From assembly GCA_001574975.1 (NCBI GenBank), contig KQ965811.1, forward strand, positions 1 to 64,000: a DNA stretch of 64,000 bases, given 5' to 3'. This document shows positions 33,788 to 45,700 of the stretch, piece after piece (position 1 is the first letter of the stretch; each line of letters begins with the position of its first letter). A program made the position numbers and the translations under genes. Under the pieces are notes generated by a model. It saw nothing but the letters and a program-made list of their open reading frames with translations. It ran no database searches and was not told where the DNA came from. Origin of the DNA: Gonapodya prolifera JEL478 (taxonomy: Eukaryota; Monoblepharomycota; Monoblepharidomycetes; Monoblepharidales; Gonapodyaceae).

Positions 33788-35929
33788 CTATGCTCGCCCC
33801 CTGGAGCGACCTGACTCGTCCAATTCAGTGAAACCAAACCCAGCTCTCATTCTAGTTATCGAATCCGAGCTACCCTTTCGTGCAAGAGGTTGTCCTAGAC
33901 TCCCGGTCGACGCTGACAGGTCTTCGCCAATCCGACCGTTCCGAGACTTTGACCGCTCCCGTTCACGAAGCGACTCGAGGTGACGTCCTCGCTCAGCGTG
34001 GCGTTCACGAGAGAGAAGCTTACGGCGGTCGACGACGGTTTTCTCGAGGAATGTTTCGACAGTCTTCGAAACGGAAGAGTGAGCCTTTTCCAATCAAGTT
34101 GAACGTTCCGACGACAGTTCTCGGACTCACGGTAACGAAGTTCGCCACACCAAGGACAGTGAAGATCACGCCACAGTACAGAACCTTGTACAGGTAGTGC
34201 TTTGTGTCAACTAATCGGAGGCGAAGTGCTTCCCCGAAACGACTCACATGCCATGTTGCGGTGTCCACCGTCCACCAAAGGTATAGCGCTCGGTACCCAG
34301 AGTACACCTGCCACGCCTTTCAGTCACGAGGATGGTCATGTGCGAATGTGGAGTTTCGGAGATGATCCTGGCGGTGAGTGGAACAACAACTAGCAGCACG
34401 AGAAGATTTGAAATTCACCTGCCCGATCACCAAAAGCCCCATCAAAAGCCCCACGTCTCTACTCGCACTTCCAGCTACGCCTTCTCCAACTGTGGTATCC
34501 ATCGGTCCAGCCATGGAAAGGGCGCGAAGGGTGTATAGTCGTTGTGTTTGGTAGCGGAACTGGAAGTAGGACACGAACGCTAGAAAGGAAGAAAGATATG
34601 AAAAAACCGAGAAGCCATTTCGAAGAAGTATAAGTTCTAACGTACCGAGGTAGGCACAGTATACGAGGAAATTTGGTCGGAAAGCGCTGTAGGTGCGGTT
34701 TTCGGGCCAGACCTTATTCGATGAGCCGGAGTTCATACACAGAAATGTTAAAGTCATTCTCCCTAAAGTACATTCTCCGAAACAGAATGCGGACAATGCG
34801 AATGCTCACCAGCATGATCCCAATCAGGACAATCGTCACAACATGATGCATCAGCCACCAGGTCCTTATCCGGCTCCCGTTCACGACAAGCACGTGTTCC
34901 CGCAACGTCATGACGGAGTAGTAATAAAGGAGGACGAACATGTAGAGAAGATCCACGATCCGGTAGGCTTTGAATTGGAATCTTCGATTCCCCTTGGTGT
35001 AGTCCAAGTCGTCCTCGGGGACCGAAAAAGTGAACAGAACGCTGTAGAGAGCGAAGAGACCGGAGACGACGGTCATTTTTAGCTTGAACGATTCGTAGGA
35101 GGATTTGTAGGAGAGGCGGGCGGAGTGGGGGCGAATTCGGACGGGAGTGGGTGTGCCAAGGGCGAACGAGAGGATGGAGCTACCGGGCGTAAGTTGAGAG
35201 TCGTGTTATGTTGTCTGGTGCAGGGCTTTCACGAGGGTAATGCACGCCGGGTAACTTACCCCGGTTTACGTGGCAAATCCCTCGCCACGAAGTCCAGGTG
35301 CTTCTTCAATTCCTCTGCCCGCAGCCACAGTTCCGTTTCTTCGAATGCCTCAGGCGTCTCGCCGACGGTAATCGGGGTAAGGTCGTCGTCCTCGTGGTCG
35401 GTCGTCAAGCATCCTTTTGGCTCCGCCCCGTGTCCTCCATTCACGTCGCTATATGGTCCACGAGTACTAGACGTTCTACCAGGAGGCTCTATCTCTCCTG
35501 ACCCGATACTTTTCCGCCTCGTCACCGTCTCCTTCTTGTGTTCCTTTCGTTTCCGTTTCAAGACTTGGAGGAGGGCTCTGTAGTCTCGCTGAAGACGTTC
35601 CAGCTCTTTCAGCGCAGCAGTTTCAGTCGCGTGGACTTGCTCTTCGAGTTGTTTGTAAGACGCAGTTGCGGTCTAACAACAATCAAACGATCAGTATCAA
35701 ATCTGCCTTTCGATTCATGAACCACCAACGAATCGCTTCCAGCGCAAGTGCCCACTACAGAAAGCAGCTCGAGCTCGTCACAACGTACCTCCAATCCCTT
35801 CGCGTCCGCCAGCAACTTGTCCACATCGTCGACTGAGAATGATTTCTGCGGGGTCAACTTCCCCCGCTCACCGCCTTTCTGGGCGGCATTGGACGGCACA
35901 AAGTCTTGTGCAAGGGGTTGGTGGGCCAT
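33788..35929 (-). CDS. TMEM120 (TMPIT) family membrane protein
   Basis: Eight exons (35929-35789, 35672-35260, 35179-34810, 34712-34646, 34579-34419, 34316-34248, 34184-34131, 34042-33788) sum to 510 codons. An N-terminal coiled coil (SYKQLEEQVHATETAALKEL) is followed by DLPRKPG and KSSYESFKLKMTVVSG, then about six membrane helices. Family signatures are YYSVMTLREHVLVVNGSRI, WLMHHVVTIVLIGIML, the spliced WPENRTYSAFRPNFL, YFQFRYQTQRLYTLRAL and AWQVYSGYRALYLWW. TMEM120A/B are nuclear-envelope/ER proteins of animals and plants whose fold resembles fatty-acid elongases and binds coenzyme A. This one is longer (509 residues against about 340), with an acidic insert before the helices and a basic Arg/Ser-rich tail. 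ATG 35929 is the likely start, but upstream coding is not excluded. Confidence 0.92.
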
Positions 35930-36559
35930 CCGAACGAATTCGGCAGCGTCGAGAGAGAATGGAGCCGGGACGATTTGCTCACAGGTTGGCTTTGGACGTT
36001 TTCGGGACCCTTGCAACAAAAGCCTGTAATGACTCAAGACCGAGAAAGTTGACAGAAACAATGCGTGGCGTGTTCGAAATGAGTTCTGAAATTTTCTCCC
36101 TTGGGGAGTTGTGAGTTTCCCGAAGGATTTAGGGGCATACTTGTCCTTTCCAGCAAATCTATAGACGTATCCACTGTTAGTTTACAAGATTGGCGACCAC
36201 GAGGATCAACTGGATTAACCGAAGGACACTTTCGGTGGAAACCGATGGAAAACTGGAAAGAAAAGGAAGGAGGAAAACTTGGAACGGAAGCAGATTACGA
36301 ACCTGCTCCGATTGGCTATATAAGCGTAGAGAAACTTTGTTGTAGTTTGGAGGTTGCACAAAGATAAATGTCTGTCCGTTGAGGCTACCACGCCGTCCTA
36401 GATCTTACATCCACCCCAACGGATACTACGTTTTGAAACACTGGTGGGTTTCAAAATTACCAGTTTTTCGACCTTTTTCACTTATAAAACGAAGAATGTT
36501 CCTCGCGTTCGAAATTTCAGCTGCCAACAGATGCAGGAAGGGAGGCCACCCATCCATTT
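35930..36559. other. Upstream region of the TMEM120-like gene
   Basis: No confident coding frame. A TATA-like palindrome (GGCTATATAAGC) lies at about 36313-36324, roughly 390 bases upstream of the chosen TMEM120 start; assignment as a promoter is a guess. Confidence 0.35.
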
Positions 36560-37337
36560 TCAGTGAGAAGATTCCACCCAGCCGGAATGACCGCGCAACG
36601 CAGCCTGTGCAACTTTCCGAGCGAGGTCATCCTCAGCACGGCGAGCTCTCAACTGAGGCTTGTTTTGGCTGCGAAGGTCGTCCGCGCGATCCGGATTACT
36701 AACTTGGATGGACGTCCTACATCGCACCGTGGAAACCACGGGACTCACGTTCAACACATTCTGTTCAGGTGTTTCCTGCTTCCAAACCGAGAAACGGCAA
36801 ACCCTGACGAGGATACTTGCGATGGCGATGAAGTTGTAGGAGAGGACAATCGAAGGGTTGATGGCAACGGGGAGGAGGCCCATGACGATATCGACGGCAG
36901 CCAAGTTCTCGCCGGGAATAAGCGACCAGAGAACCAGTTGAGCGATGCGGCCACTGCCGTGCTCCAAGGGCTAACATTGCCTGGCGTGCGATCATTCACC
37001 GTTGAATTCGTCCCTGAGGACAAACATGGATTCACGACGAATATGGAGTCGGCGGTTACATTTACTTCTTTCCCTTATTCCCCAGGATGAGATGAATATG
37101 TTCGACAGAGAATTCGTCTGGTTCGTCCTGTCTCGGAGCTCGTGCCAACCTCCCCGAATAACAACAGCGAGAGACAGAACAAGGAACCAAGCGTCGAAAA
37201 TCATCTTCCAGCACCCAGTAGTGCAGCGCCGGTTGCTCCTTTCCACCCACCCAGGTGACAGCTTTTCGGGATCCAATGAAGGCCCCCGAAGGAGAACTGC
37301 CACTCCTGATGCTGGAACTAGTGAGGAGATCATCCAT
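36560..37337 (-). CDS. Probable small multi-pass membrane protein, exon structure incomplete
   Basis: Two hydrophobic coding segments are visible on the minus strand: MIFDAWFLVLSLAVVIRGG (about 37220-37164) and DIVMGLLPVAINPSIVLSY then FIAIASILVRVCRFSVWKQ (about 36895-36790), ending with a basic/acidic tail to 36560 or splicing at the donor after QNVLN. ATG 37337 (MDDLLTSSSIRSGSS) joins the first segment in phase by a 46-nt intron (gtgggt...ggaag). The join between the two hydrophobic segments is unresolved. Two or three membrane helices are expected; family unknown. Confidence 0.42.
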
Positions 37338-37369
37338 CAAGGTGAAGACGCATCGGTTTTTGCCTATTA

Positions 37370-38020
37370 ATGGAATCGAGACATATTCATCCACACAATT
37401 CTTCATCGGCTCGATTTCAGAGGACTCTAGCCACACCTTACACCTACAAAATACGTCCTCTCTCCATCAACGAGTTGATTCCGCCCCAGCTGATATGTTT
37501 ACACCCACCACGACGTCCAAATCCCAACCAAGTCCCGCTGCAATCCCAGCAAACAGCCGGAAGGCAGATCAAACCGACTTCTTGCGGCAATTTGCCACAG
37601 GCAACATTTCTCGCATCTGCCTCGACCGCATCTGTATTCTCCCTCCCGCGCGACGGAGACACATACGTGTCGACTCTCGTTGCTCTTTCCATCACAGTAG
37701 TGTTCTCCGTCACGGCTCTTACGATGTCTGCCATGCTTCTCCTCATTTCCAACAGCGCTTTAGTTCCGGCAGACGCGTACGTGCACGCTCTTTCTATCGC
37801 AAACGCCACCGCAGTGGTGGCTCTTGTAGCAGCCGTCTGCTCCCAGTTATGGACAGTCAGCATTGGCGTGTCGGGTGCTGTGGGTGCTAGTACGCTTGGT
37901 ATAGCCGTCATGGCTGTAGTTGGCGCTTATTGGGGAGCCGATCTCACGTTTGGAAAGGGTGTGCGTTTGATGATGAACGGACAAAAGGAGGAGACAGTAA
38001 ACTGGATTTCAAATCAATAA
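37370..38020 (+). CDS. Small multi-pass membrane protein
   Basis: A single frame from ATG 37370 encodes 216 residues. About 90 polar residues precede three hydrophobic helices (VALSITVVFSVTALTMSAML, ALSIANATAVVALVAAVC, VSGAVGASTLGIAVMAVVG), and a short basic tail ends ETVNWISNQ. No family was recognised. The ATG lies only 32 bases from the candidate start of the opposite-strand membrane protein, so one or both starts may lie in other exons. Confidence 0.55.
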   Translation: MESRHIHPHNSSSARFQRTLATPYTYKIRPLSINELIPPQLICLHPPRRPNPNQVPLQSQQTAGRQIKPTSCGNLPQATFLASASTASVFSLPRDGDTYVSTLVALSITVVFSVTALTMSAMLLLISNSALVPADAYVHALSIANATAVVALVAAVCSQLWTVSIGVSGAVGASTLGIAVMAVVGAYWGADLTFGKGVRLMMNGQKEETVNWISNQ

Positions 38021-38240
38021 GTTATAAACGTCTTTTTTACGTGGGCGTGTGGATGGCAGAACGACTTGTCTCAACCCGTTTATACTCCGATCAATATCGA
38101 AGCCATTGTATGCGAACTCATTCATATCCAGACGCACTGATAATCCAGCGAGGGTAAATGACTAGTGGATCATTGTTATCAATCAAGTTTTCACTTTTCC
38201 TACAAAGGATTCACACTTCCCCTCTCGCAAAGATCGAAAC

Positions 38241-39779
38241 CTAATAATCGTTCTTGTAATAGTCTTGCCACGTGTGCGGCACACACTTCTCCCCGCCCGT
38301 CTTGCCCATATGCGCGCAATGCACTGCTGGCCTGTACTGCGTCAGCGTCGAGTGGAGGTAGCGACAGATGGTGGTGTTTTGGTTGACGGCGTCCCATGTA
38401 CCGAAGTCGATCGAGTGTAGGAAGCTGAAATGAAAGTTCGATCGGAATAGCTGTATATGACTCGAAATTTGTTGGTCTAGACGTGTGGAATCTCACCTGG
38501 AACAGTCGGCGTACATCTGCTCTGGGGTGCTTCCCACAAAGTTGGTCTCGTTTTGATACTTCTGTGAACGAGAAACAAAAATGCCCCGTGTCAATCGTGT
38601 CCGTAAGTATTACGCGCGGAAGACGTCTCACCAAGCATGTGCCCACGGAGCGGAGGAATTGCTCCCCAACCCCAACGTTGCAATAGAGCACGTAAGTTGT
38701 ATGAAAAGATCGGGGTGACCTAACGGATCGTGTCGCATCAGCGTAGGAGTATGGAGTTCAGAGATAGGGTCGAGGGTCAACGCCAGAAAAATGAGGTTAC
38801 TCACTCAGGGAGGAAGGGTTCGCAGTGATACCGAAATTGATGATGTTCAAGTCTAGCGTTTGGGGGAGCGGGTTGGGTCAGTCGTCGTCCGCGCAGCAGG
38901 AGAAAAAACATTCACGTTGAAACGTACCGATGGAGTTCACTGTCCCTGTTGTATCGTTGAACGACCAGTACCCGACATGGGTGTAGTTCAAGTTTAGCGG
39001 AGGGAAGTCGGAGACGAGCACCTAAAGTCGAATGTACAAGTAAAGTTCAGCCATGGGATTGGAATTTCACCTCGACCGTCGACCCCGCCCCAGTTATGAA
39101 CGTACCACGTGCGCCGAAATGATTCCGGTCGTGGGATCGCAAAGAAATTTCTTGAACACGTTCTGGACTATCCCAGCGCCAAGGCCACTGGTTCGGCAAA
39201 AAAAAAAAAAAAAAAAGTTGCAGTGCACGCAGAGTGGAGGTTCCGGTTTTGCGTTCAGTTAAAGTTCGTGGCGCAATGCGTCGGAGCAGAGGTCAAACAC
39301 TTACTAGAAATATTCCTCGACGCCATCCTACGGAGGGAGAAGAGGGGAGCCAGGACGAAAACAACAACCAAATTCATGGGGTGCAAAAGTAACATTTCAG
39401 ACTCCACGAGGTGCAGGTGCAATAGAAATACTTACGCGCCCTTCAAACTCTCCCAGAGGAGTCACCCTGGCGCGCACTTCTGGGTGAAACAGATTGGAGA
39501 TGTCGATTTGCCCTGTGAGGACGCCAACAGGATTCTGTTCGATTGTTTTTGAGCCAGATTCAACAACTGAAATATAAAGAGAGCGCATACACTGACGGCA
39601 AGGACCTGGTCGTAGATAGCTTTGAGCACCGCCTTGCGTTTGACACATTCACGAATGTATTTTGGAACAGCAGCATCGTTCCAGCCTCCATTGTTGCGTG
39701 ACGCGAGTGGAGAGCAAGTGACTCCAAGAGTCAAAGAAAGTACCAGTGACGTTACCGCGGTAAAGAAGACGAAACGCAT
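38241..39779 (-). CDS. Secreted protein with conserved Cys/His-rich C-terminus, multi-exon
   Basis: ATG 39779 begins a clear signal peptide (FFTAVTSLVLSLTLGVTCS). Following exons can be read in order: YIRECVKRKAVLKAIYDQ, then ESGSKTIEQNPVGVLTGQI and FHPEVRARVTPLGEFEGR; later KFLCDPTTGIISAHV, VLVSDFPPLNLNYTHVGYW, LNIINFGITANPSS, YVLYCNVGVGEQFLRSVGTC, KYQNETNFVGSTPEQMYADC, and the last exon FLHSIDFGTWDAVNQNTTIC ... YLHSTLTQYRPAVHCAHMG, KTGGEKCVPHTWQDYY, stop 38243-38241. Introns are bounded by good GT-AG sites (for example 38511-38442 approximately). The joins around 39.3-39.6 kb are uncertain. Several N-glycosylation sequons and paired Cys fit an extracellular protein. Family not named. Confidence 0.72.
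39198..39216 (+). repeat. Homopolymer A(19), inside an intron
   Basis: Nineteen consecutive A on the plus strand, that is poly-T in an intron of the minus-strand secreted-protein gene, where it may serve as a long polypyrimidine tract. Confidence 0.95.
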
Positions 39780-40904
39780 TATGGAGTGTTTGAAGGTTTG
39801 ACTCGACGTTGAGCAAAAGCGAGTTTACAGGGGAATCGCCCGAAGTGAGCTCGACTTGAACACAGAACTCGTCCATTTTGGTGCTTTTTAAGTTGGCGCT
39901 ACTCTGTATTGCCACCGATACTGGATATACGCGGATACATCGCCGAAAATGCATCCGGCGGATACAATTGCATATCGCGAGCGGTGAAGGTTCCCTGAGC
40001 TCAGAGACCAGCAGAAAAGTGCTGCCGAATCGCTCGATGCAGTGAAGGCGACATTCGCTCCTGGCAACTGGATGCAGATTCTGGTGAATGGTCGGTTCTT
40101 TATTTACCCGCCGCAATCTCAAATTGTATTTGATGTCCCACCAAAAGAACTCGATTTTTGAGAGAGAAATTCTTCTTATATTAAGGAGTTTTGCGCTTAT
40201 TGCTAGAAAAAAGATACAGTCCCACTCTGCCCACCTCCCAAGTTCCAAATATATGTATATCCAACCCTCACCAATCCACGCGCACGACTCCACGTCGCTG
40301 CTCTCTCATCGCTTGCCATTATTTCCCTCGATCTCCGTCCCGCGAGCTCGGAGACAAGGGACCGGCGGAAAGGCGACATAAAAAACACAAGCACCCACCG
40401 ACGTCGACGTTGAACCACCCAGACGCCGGACTAATCCACGCGTACGTTGGATAACTCGTTGCGGGTGGGCTCCGGCACGCGCGTGGAGAACAAGCTCAGT
40501 CCGTGAACCTGTTGGAATCCGTGTGGTCATCTCGTCGCCTGGCCAACCTGCCACACAGTCGAGTGCCGCGGTTGTACTCAAGGAGGCGTTTTTGTGAAGG
40601 AAACATTTGTTGTTTAATCACGCGATCGGTACGACTCAGTACGTCTGATCCATGCAGGCCAGGCGAAGGCGCTATGCGTTCATTGACTGGTCGAATAATT
40701 AAAATCATATTCGACTACCTGCAAAGCTGTCACAAAAGTGCTTTCCGCTCATGGCGAAGCGAATTGGGATACCCCCATTATTCGCGCCCTATTTGCTTCG
40801 TCCCACCACTGCGACCAAACGCGTTGGTTCCACCATGCAAAATCATTTTTTCTCCCGCTACTCAGAAGAGCAGGCAAGACTAGTCTCATTGAAACTTGCC
40901 TACT
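39780..40904. other. Upstream region, no gene recognised
   Basis: Open frames are weak on both strands. The proximal part should hold the promoter of the secreted-protein gene. Confidence 0.4.
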
Positions 40905-42310
40905 CTTCTGAGCACTGGCATTGCAAGCCGTTTGCGCGGAATATGACAAAAAGGTTAAAAGGCACAGGTGACTCGAGCCGAGAAGGAAAGAGCGAGGATG
41001 TGACATCACTGACAATGCTTTCCGAGGCGCGATAAACCTGTCTCATGTCCAAAGTGTGGACATCAACTGGTACTCAGAGAAAATGGTAAAAACTGTGTGG
41101 AGAGACCTGCGGTGACTTGATCAGACGTGAGCAGTTGCGTCTATTTGAGGTCACAGACAGTGCTCTGACGGCAAGTCAGCGCTTGTCTGACGTCCTTACA
41201 TGGTAGCATCTCAAACCATTAGCAAAGCCGTTGAAAAAAAGTATTCGTGGCCTGACATGTGTTCAAACAAGAAACGTTACTTGAATGTGATGCAACTGAC
41301 ACTACAAGGCCACATTTCAACTTGTCTGATAGTCTAAGAGTGGGCATTTTGAGTCGTTGGTAAAGAATATGACGAAAAAGTTTCAGGGCCACAGGTGACA
41401 TGTTGAGTGGACAGAGAAAGAGCAAAGAGGTCACTGCAGATCATTTCACAAATGCGGTAAAACTTCTTTCATGTCCTTTACATGGAAATTAAGCAATCCT
41501 GAAAGGAGCTGAACAAAAAAAGTATTTGGAGGGGAAAGGTGACATGAGCACACATGAGCAGTGGTGTCTGTTTCAGGTCACACACAATGCTTGGTAGAGC
41601 CCTCGTATCTTGTCTGCTGTCCTATGCATTGCCATTACATGCTGTTGGCAAAGGTGCTAACAAAAAGTTTTTGACCTCAGCAGTGTGTTCAGACATGAAC
41701 AGTCAATTGTATGTGATCTCCCTGTCCACTGACAACACACTTCAGTTGGTAGGCAAGGCAATTGTCTACTATCTCAACTGTGGGCATTGCAAGCCGTTGC
41801 CAAAAGAGATGACAAAAAGGTTTCAAGGTCACGGACAATGGGTGACGTGGCGAACAGTCAACCGAAATGGAAAGAGTTTGTGCATAAGGTCACTGACGAC
41901 GCCTTCCCAGACGTAGAAAAATTGTCTCATGTCCTATGCGTAGACATCAACTGGTCCCTCATGGAATTTGACGCAAAAAGGCATTGGCGGCGACGGGTGA
42001 CGTGAGCAGACGTGAACAGTTGCGTCACTTGCTTACAAGGTCACAGACAATGATGGATGCCTCCACTGTGGTCTGACCTCCTATGCGTCGGCATTGCAAG
42101 CCGTTTGCAAAGGAGTCGGCAAAAGCTATTCGAGGCCAGTCGTGTGTTCGGACTCTGGACGTGGACACTTGGTTGGATGCGTGGTCTCCCATAAAATCTC
42201 ATTTTGGGCAAATGCGTGCTCGTCTCACTTCCCATGCGATGGCATCACAAGCCTTTCACAAAGGAGTGGACCAAAAACGTGGAGGCCACGGACGATCTCG
42301 TGACCGAGTC
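40905..42310. repeat. Decayed tandem repeat array, period about 430-457 bp
   Basis: Three phrases recur in the same order. GGCATTGCAAGCCGTTTGC-like at about 40917, 41346, 41784 and 42241; TCATGTCCxxxGTGGACATCAACTGG-like at about 41041, 41470 and 41925; and GACGTGAGCAGTTGCGTC-like at about 41125, 41553 and 42009. Spacings are about 428-457 bases, so roughly three diverged units. Copies differ strongly at CpG sites. The array ends about 400 bases before the LRR receptor gene at 42745. Confidence 0.7.
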
Positions 42311-42744
42311 CACATTGGGTACCAGTGGGTGGAAGCCTGTCGGGACAGACAAGTAATAGATACTAGTTGCAAAGAGCACTTAGTTTTTTGTACAGCGCAG
42401 GAAAAGAGGGAGCATTGTTTGCGTAATAATTGGCGGGGGCGTCTGGGCGTCAGCACGAAAAAAGAGAGAGTAAGCCCATGCCCCAGCGACCTGATCAGCA
42501 AGCCAAGTCAACGGGGAGTACACTGGACGTACACACTCGACAGGACGTCGGAGAAGACAAAGAAGTCAATCGACTGGAGCGAGGAATCGTGTTGTTGCAG
42601 GAAAACCCCTGGGGAGAGGAATCGATCTGTGGAGCGGCAAGTCCCTGTGCCCTGTGCGGCAAGGAGTTGGTCGCTTGAGACGAAGGCAGCGAGAGCGAGT
42701 GGACGAGGACGGAGATACCAAGGAAAAGAGAAGGAAAGGTTAAG

Positions 42745-45700
42745 ATGGATCGAATGGGAGGAGCGACGATGCGGGCTGCGTTGGTGTTGGTGNTGCTGGT
42801 TGCCGCGTGGAGTGGACTCGCTGACGGGCAGACGCAGGCGGACGACTGCGCGGTCTTCGAATCTCTGTACACGCAGAGCGGACTNGCGATTCCTTGGACG
42901 GCGGGAAACTGCTGCGCGTTCACGCGATTCTTTCCAAACTCGCCCTCATTCAAATGCGACGCGGACTTGAGAGTCGTGCAGGCAAATCTCTACAACCAGG
43001 ACATCGNNNNNNNNNNNNNNNNNNNNNNNNNNNNNNNNNNNNNNNNNNNNNNNNNNNNNNNNNNNNNNAACAATCTGCAGGGGACGCTGACACCAGCCCT
43101 GGCAGGACTCGTCTTTCTGACGACGCTGCATCTCGACGCAAACTTCTTCACCGGACAAATCCCGAGCTTGGCATCTCTGACAATGCTGAACGAGTTATGG
43201 CTCTCAGGCAACAGTGAGTCCTCGTTGGGTTTACACACGAACTCTGGACCCGTCTGACCCGTCAAACAACCCTCCCCCCCCCCCCGTCCTCCCAAAAGAC
43301 CTCACCGGCCAAATCGACAACCTCTTCCCCACCACAATCACCTCATGCACGCTCACCGACGCCGCGTCCAACACCGGTCTCTTCTCCTGCCTGTCCCAAT
43401 TCCCCAACGCATGCTCGCACACGGGCGGACTCATCCCCGTCGGGATCACGGGCACGCAATGCGCTACAGGAGGTGTCGCGCCCGCCGGTGCCGCACCTGC
43501 TGCCTCGTCCTCGGCACCCGCACGCTCTTCCTCTTCACCACTCCGCCCATCATCTTCCATGCCGGCCGCCTCGTCAACCCGCGCCGCATCATCCGCCCCC
43601 ACCGCCGCCGCTCCAATCACAACCCGCGGACCCAGCGCCACCCCAACCGCCTCATCACCCGCCTCCACCTCACCCGGCACAGGCGCCCTGGCCGCCGCCC
43701 CAGCGCCATCCACCTCACCGGGCGGGATCGCCGCAGCCGTGATTTTCTCCGTGCTGGGCGCCGCGCTGCTGATTGCCGGGATGTACGTGCTCACGCTCCG
43801 GCGCAAGGGCATATCATGGCAAGACGCCGTCTCGGACCTCCAATCCCGTATCGGCCTCTCAGGCCTGGGTGGTGGTGCAGGCGGCGGTGCGGGTGGAGGC
43901 ACGTGGCCCGACCTAGACTCCAAAACGCTCAACACCGCGCCATACAAAGACCCCGACGCCAATTTCTACACGTACGCCCAATCTCGCTCTCTTCGTCAAC
44001 TCCTTGCACCGCGGGACAGTCTCCGCGGCGGCGGGCGTGGGGGTGACCGCGGTGGGGCGAACGGAAGCCGAGGCCTGGGCCTGTCCGAGAACCCCCCGCT
44101 TCCCTCACCGGGCGCGATCGAAAGGGCAGGGTGGCCTTCGGCGGGGTACGCCCTGATGGACCTTGCGTCGCCCGTCACTGCCACTCCCGGGGGCAAGACG
44201 ACCACCGCCGGTGGGAGTGGTGGAGGGGGAGGAGAGTGGAGCAGGAAACAATACGTGCACCCGCAGCCGGGGAGTATCGTCGCAGACGAGCGCGGGCGGA
44301 GCCGTGAGAGGGACAGGGACAGGTCGCTTGACATACCTCTGCAGCAAGACCAATACACGCGAGGCCCCGCGCCGCCGGAGAAGGACTACGACCCGGATCG
44401 CGGGTGGCATGTCGGGAGCGTGCGTGCCAATTCTCACGCATCGATGGCGCATTCGGTAGCGCTCCAAAGGCCAGGCTCGTCGTCGGGTCTTTCTGCACAT
44501 GCGAAGCGCAACATCCCGTCACAGTCCATCGCCGCACAAGGAGGAGCTGGGGGAGCACGCGATCGCACATCCCGCGCATCGCACTCATCCCGTCGTGCAC
44601 CGTCGGCCCCACCCGACGACCGGGTGCTGCACAACCCGTTCGCCGAAGACACCTTCTCGGACTCGCTCGGATCCCTCCCGGACACGCCCCCTCCCGCCCA
44701 AACCTGGTCGCAAAGGAGGTTGTCTCTGGGGGGAGGCGTGTTGGGAGCAGGAGCGGGGATAAGGGAGAGTGAGCGGGATGAGAGGTTCCCCATTCGGAGG
44801 AACATGAGTCTGGGGGATTTGACGGTGCCGTTGCCGCCCGAGTTGTACGAGGATCCGGTGCCGGCTCAGAGTGGGGGTGAGGAACGGGAGCGGGACAGGG
44901 ACAGGGACCGGGGGAAGGGAAAAGAAGAAGGAGGAAGCATCCCGCGCCGCCGCGACTCGCGGCGGAAGTCAAGCAATGGTGGAAGCGGTAGCTCACCCTC
45001 GCGCGACGGCGCCTCTCCAAAACGCTCCAACTCCAAATCTGGGCGTTCCGGCAGCAACAATTCCGGGGCCAACTTAGGCAGGTCGGATTCAGGTGGTGGG
45101 AAAGGCGGGAGGAGTGGGTCGTTGCGGAGCAAATCCAAGTCGGGCAAGTCCTCCAGCTCGTCGGCAGTCCCTTCACGCCCCACGGAGGCAGAACTCCACC
45201 AAAACGACGCTCTATCACGCAACGTGCGCTCTCGCTCGCCCTCACCGGCACCATACTCTGACGACGCCGGCCCCGAAAGTCCGCCGTTTGGGTACTCCCC
45301 GCGCTCGCTCACTCTCCCGTCGCCCGTGATTCCATCCAACAGGGCCACACCCGACTTGAGACCCGCTGACGCGTACGGGCACGGGCAAGTCGGGTTGTTG
45401 AGCAGAGTCCCGGGCGCCGTCAGGGGAAGTTCCAAGACGGAGAGTGCTGTGCGGTGGGCTGCGAACGCGAGTGGTGGGGAGACGGGACCTGTGCCCAGCC
45501 CGGGCGTGTTTGAGCCGTTGCCGACGCCGGATGGTTTTGGTGGGTTGGCGACTGTGTTAGGGTTGGGTGGGACGCCGGAGAGAGGGCGGGGCCGCCAAGT
45601 CGAGGAGGACTACGAAGAGGAGGAGGAAGAAGCGAGACGAGACGAGGAAGCGAGGCGTGAAGAGGAAGTAATGCGTGAGGAGGAAGCGAGACGTGAGGAG

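Noticed and set aside
39198-39216. A(19) tract as the tail of a retrotransposed copy
   Set aside because: No target-site duplication or element sequence is visible, and it falls in an intron where it reads as a polypyrimidine tract.
43231-45435. Long open frames antisense to the first LRR receptor
   Set aside because: They are GC-rich codon shadows of the disordered tail, with no start context, domain or splice support.
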